A stretch of DNA of 8,435 nt from DATKYK01 sp034430255. GTDB taxonomy: Bacteria > Chloroflexota > Dehalococcoidia > E44-bin15. The stretch lies in the NCBI GenBank assembly GCA_034430255.1, contig DAOUEU010000096.1:1-8435 (forward strand). Direction: 5' to 3'. Numbering within the stretch: the stretch's first letter is position 1; each line of letters starts with the position of its first letter. Below, piece after piece: positions 6,745-8,435 of the stretch. The position numbers and the translations under genes were made by a program. The notes below the pieces were generated by a model. It did no database searches, was not told the origin of the DNA, and saw nothing but the letters and a program-made list of their open reading frames with translations.

Positions 6745-7192
6745 CTATCATTCACCCTTTATGTAACATAGCTATTATGGCCGAGCTGTAATTGCATATA
6801 ACATGAATCGGCCAGAGCTGGCGGTCTCTCCTAACGCTTCCTGCCCAAATATAGGGGTGCACTCCATTATTCACATCTTTTAAATTTTTTCAAGCCCTTC
6901 TTGGGAGTGATTAAATCTGTTACCCCTATAATTTATATCTCAATGACACTGGTTTAAATCCAGATTATTGCACTTCCCTTCGCACAAAACTTTATTGTTA
7001 TCCCGCCCGTTTCTATGGTAAACTGTACTCGCTATAGCACTAAAAAATGGGGTTTTCAGTAGCCCACAACAGGCTTTAATAGGTCTCCTGGACACACCAT
7101 TATGCTACAGCGAAGGCAAATCCTGGTCTCAAATAGACTCGCTGCGGCATGTACGAAGGCTTTTCTAAGCCCTTAAAAAGTAGGAGGTGATA
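6745..7192 (+). other. AT-rich spacer without a gene; likely holds the promoter of the downstream gene
   Basis: I see no gene in these 448 bases. The longest readable piece (6767-6883) has no proper start and only a faint enoyl-CoA-hydratase-like phrase. Promoter-like words occur: TATAAT at 6927-6932 without a -35 at good spacing, and TTGTTA (6995-7000) 18 bases before TAAACT (7019-7024), 4 of 6 matches each. A small hairpin, GGCTT-TTCT-AAGCC (7158-7171), lies just before the ribosome site AGGAGGTG (7182-7189). The break in tight gene spacing suggests that a new transcription unit starts here. None of these sites is strong on its own. Confidence 0.35.
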
Positions 7193-8435
7193 ATGATAGG
7201 GATAACATCATATGGTGCCTACATACCCTGGCATCGGATAGACCGGCAGCAGTTCCTTAACGCCTGGGGGGGCTTTGCCATGCCCGGAGAGAAGGCGGTA
7301 GCTTGCTACGATGAGGATAGCCTGACCATGTCGGTAGAGGCAGCCATAGACTGTCTGAAAGATATAGATCCACATACTGTGGATGGCCTCTACTTTGCCA
7401 CTACCACCTCTCCCTATAAGGAGAAGCAATGCTCTGCATTAATGGCCTTGCCCCTCGATCTGCGTCGGGATATACGGACTGCTGATATAACCACGTCGCT
7501 ACGCTCGGGGACAACCGCTATGTCACTGGCCCTGGATACCATTAAAGCCGGAACGGCAAATAGCATCTTGGTAACCGCTGCTGACAGCCGCATGGCAGCC
7601 CCGGGCGGCATGCTGGAGCAGGGCCTGGGCGATGGCGCTGCTGCCCTTCTTCTGGGCAGGGACAATGTCATTGCCGAGATTAAGGAGAGCTATTCCATAT
7701 CGGATGAGCTGGCGGGGACCTGGCGTTCTGAGAGCGACACCTTTGTGCGCGCCTGGGAAGACCGCATGGTGCTGGACGAGGGGTACTCCAAGGTTTTACC
7801 CGAGGCCATATCCGGCTTGATTAGTAAGTGTGGCCTCTCGCCCAAGGACCTCACCAAGGTCGTTTTCGACCCCTCTGGCGATGTAAGGAGGCACGGCCGT
7901 GCGGCGGCGGCGCTCGGCTTCGACCCCTCTCAGCTCCAGGACCCGTTTAGCATATTTATGAGCGTGGGTATAACCGGCTGTGCCATGGCCCCCATGATGC
8001 TGGTAAGCGCCCTGGAGGAGGCCAAGCCGGGAGATAAGATACTCTTCGCCGGATACGGAAATGGCGCCGATGCGTTTCTTATGGAGGTAACCGAAGCCAT
8101 AGAAAAGCTGGGAGAGCGACGCGGTATGAGGAAGAACCTACAGTCCAAGTATATGCTGGAAAAGTACAACGACTATCTTCGCTGGCGTGACCTGGTCCCG
8201 CTGGAAGCGGCGAGGAGGCCAGAGAAGCAGCACATCAAATTATCAGCTATCTGGCGGGAGCGGAAGGTGCTCCTCGGTCTCTGGGGAGTAAAGTGCAGGC
8301 GATGCGGCACCCCGCAGTATGACAACGGTGCTATGGGCACATCGCCTATACGCGTCTGTGCCATGTGCCAGGCGCAGGACGATTTTGAGGACTATAACTT
8401 TGCTGGAAGAAAGGCCAGGGTCTTCAGCTTCACCC
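7193..8435 (+). CDS. HMG-CoA-synthase-like thiolase-fold protein fused to a DUF35 zinc-ribbon domain, 3' partial
   Basis: The frame is open for 414 codons and runs off the window. The start is ATG 7193, 3 bases after AGGAGGTG. Residues 1-300 are a thiolase-superfamily domain of the bacterial/archaeal HMG-CoA-synthase-like type: MIGITSYGAYIPWHRI start, VDGLYFATTT (63-72), GLGDGAAALLLG (144-155) and the closing AKPGDKILFAGYGNGADAF (277-295). About 315-345 is a charged linker. A DUF35 domain follows with ligands C368-x2-C371 and C389-x2-C392, entering the OB-fold at the edge (ARVFSF). The HMG-CoA synthase triad is absent: the Cys position (ACxAGT) reads SLRSGT (102-107), the Glu position is Thr near 71, and the His of FHxP is Asp226 in VVFDPSGD. 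C-C bond formation by the usual covalent route is therefore unlikely. A retro-aldolase, scaffold or other acyl-CoA role is possible. The DUF35 fusion parallels the separate thiolase-like/DUF35 pair at the left end. Confidence 0.88.
   Translation, partial: MIGITSYGAYIPWHRIDRQQFLNAWGGFAMPGEKAVACYDEDSLTMSVEAAIDCLKDIDPHTVDGLYFATTTSPYKEKQCSALMALPLDLRRDIRTADITTSLRSGTTAMSLALDTIKAGTANSILVTAADSRMAAPGGMLEQGLGDGAAALLLGRDNVIAEIKESYSISDELAGTWRSESDTFVRAWEDRMVLDEGYSKVLPEAISGLISKCGLSPKDLTKVVFDPSGDVRRHGRAAAALGFDPSQLQDPFSIFMSVGITGCAMAPMMLVSALEEAKPGDKILFAGYGNGADAFLMEVTEAIEKLGERRGMRKNLQSKYMLEKYNDYLRWRDLVPLEAARRPEKQHIKLSAIWRERKVLLGLWGVKCRRCGTPQYDNGAMGTSPIRVCAMCQAQDDFEDYNFAGRKARVFSFT

Noticed and set aside
7158..7171. 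Hairpin GGCTT-TTCT-AAGCC as an intrinsic terminator or riboswitch
   Set aside because: It is only five pairs, followed by no T-run and directly by a ribosome site. It is too small to call either.
1..8435. CRISPR arrays, transposases, tRNA or rRNA genes
   Set aside because: I saw no regularly spaced repeats, no transposase or integrase motifs and no tRNA-like cloverleaf; the spacers are too short or lack the signals.

Overview
The window is a bacterial chromosomal segment with near-balanced base composition by eye and fairly frequent ATA codons. Every gene I can support lies on the + strand. All recognisable products act on acyl-CoA thioesters: a thiolase-fold protein with a DUF35 partner, two acyl-CoA dehydrogenases, an acyl-CoA ligase, a START-like SRPBCC protein, and an HMG-CoA-synthase-like protein fused to DUF35. 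This mix is familiar from acyl-CoA-rich metabolisms such as Dehalococcoidia-type Chloroflexota, Desulfobacterota and steroid-degrading Actinobacteria. I cannot fix the taxon from this stretch, and a Chloroflexota or Desulfobacterota source is only a guess.

Layout. 1-1131: thiolase-like protein, cut by the left edge. 1136-1567: stand-alone zinc-ribbon/OB-fold (DUF35) protein, tightly coupled to it. 1644-2798: first acyl-CoA dehydrogenase. 2843-4519: AMP-forming acyl-CoA ligase. About 4653-5096: SRPBCC protein whose start codon is missing. 5097-5205: a 10-bp inverted repeat in the spacer. 5319-6530: second acyl-CoA dehydrogenase. 6531-about 6744: relic of a third acyl-CoA dehydrogenase, with a frameshift and two TAA codons in a row. 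6745-7192: AT-rich spacer without a gene. 7193-8435: HMG-CoA-synthase-like/DUF35 fusion running off the right edge.

How the genes could work together (inference). The ligase would charge a carboxylic acid with CoA and one or both dehydrogenases would introduce a 2,3-double bond. A hydratase, not seen here, would add water. The thiolase-like/DUF35 pair would then cleave the chain. The thiolase-like protein lacks the nucleophilic Cys of true thiolases and sits beside a DUF35 gene. This recalls the Ltp2/ChsH2-DUF35 retro-aldolase of steroid side-chain degradation, so retro-aldol cleavage of a branched acyl-CoA is a reasonable hypothesis. The HMG-CoA-synthase-like fusion has lost every residue of the usual catalytic triad, so its name should not be read as its activity. 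The locus also shows decay: a dead dehydrogenase copy and an SRPBCC gene with a damaged 5' end.
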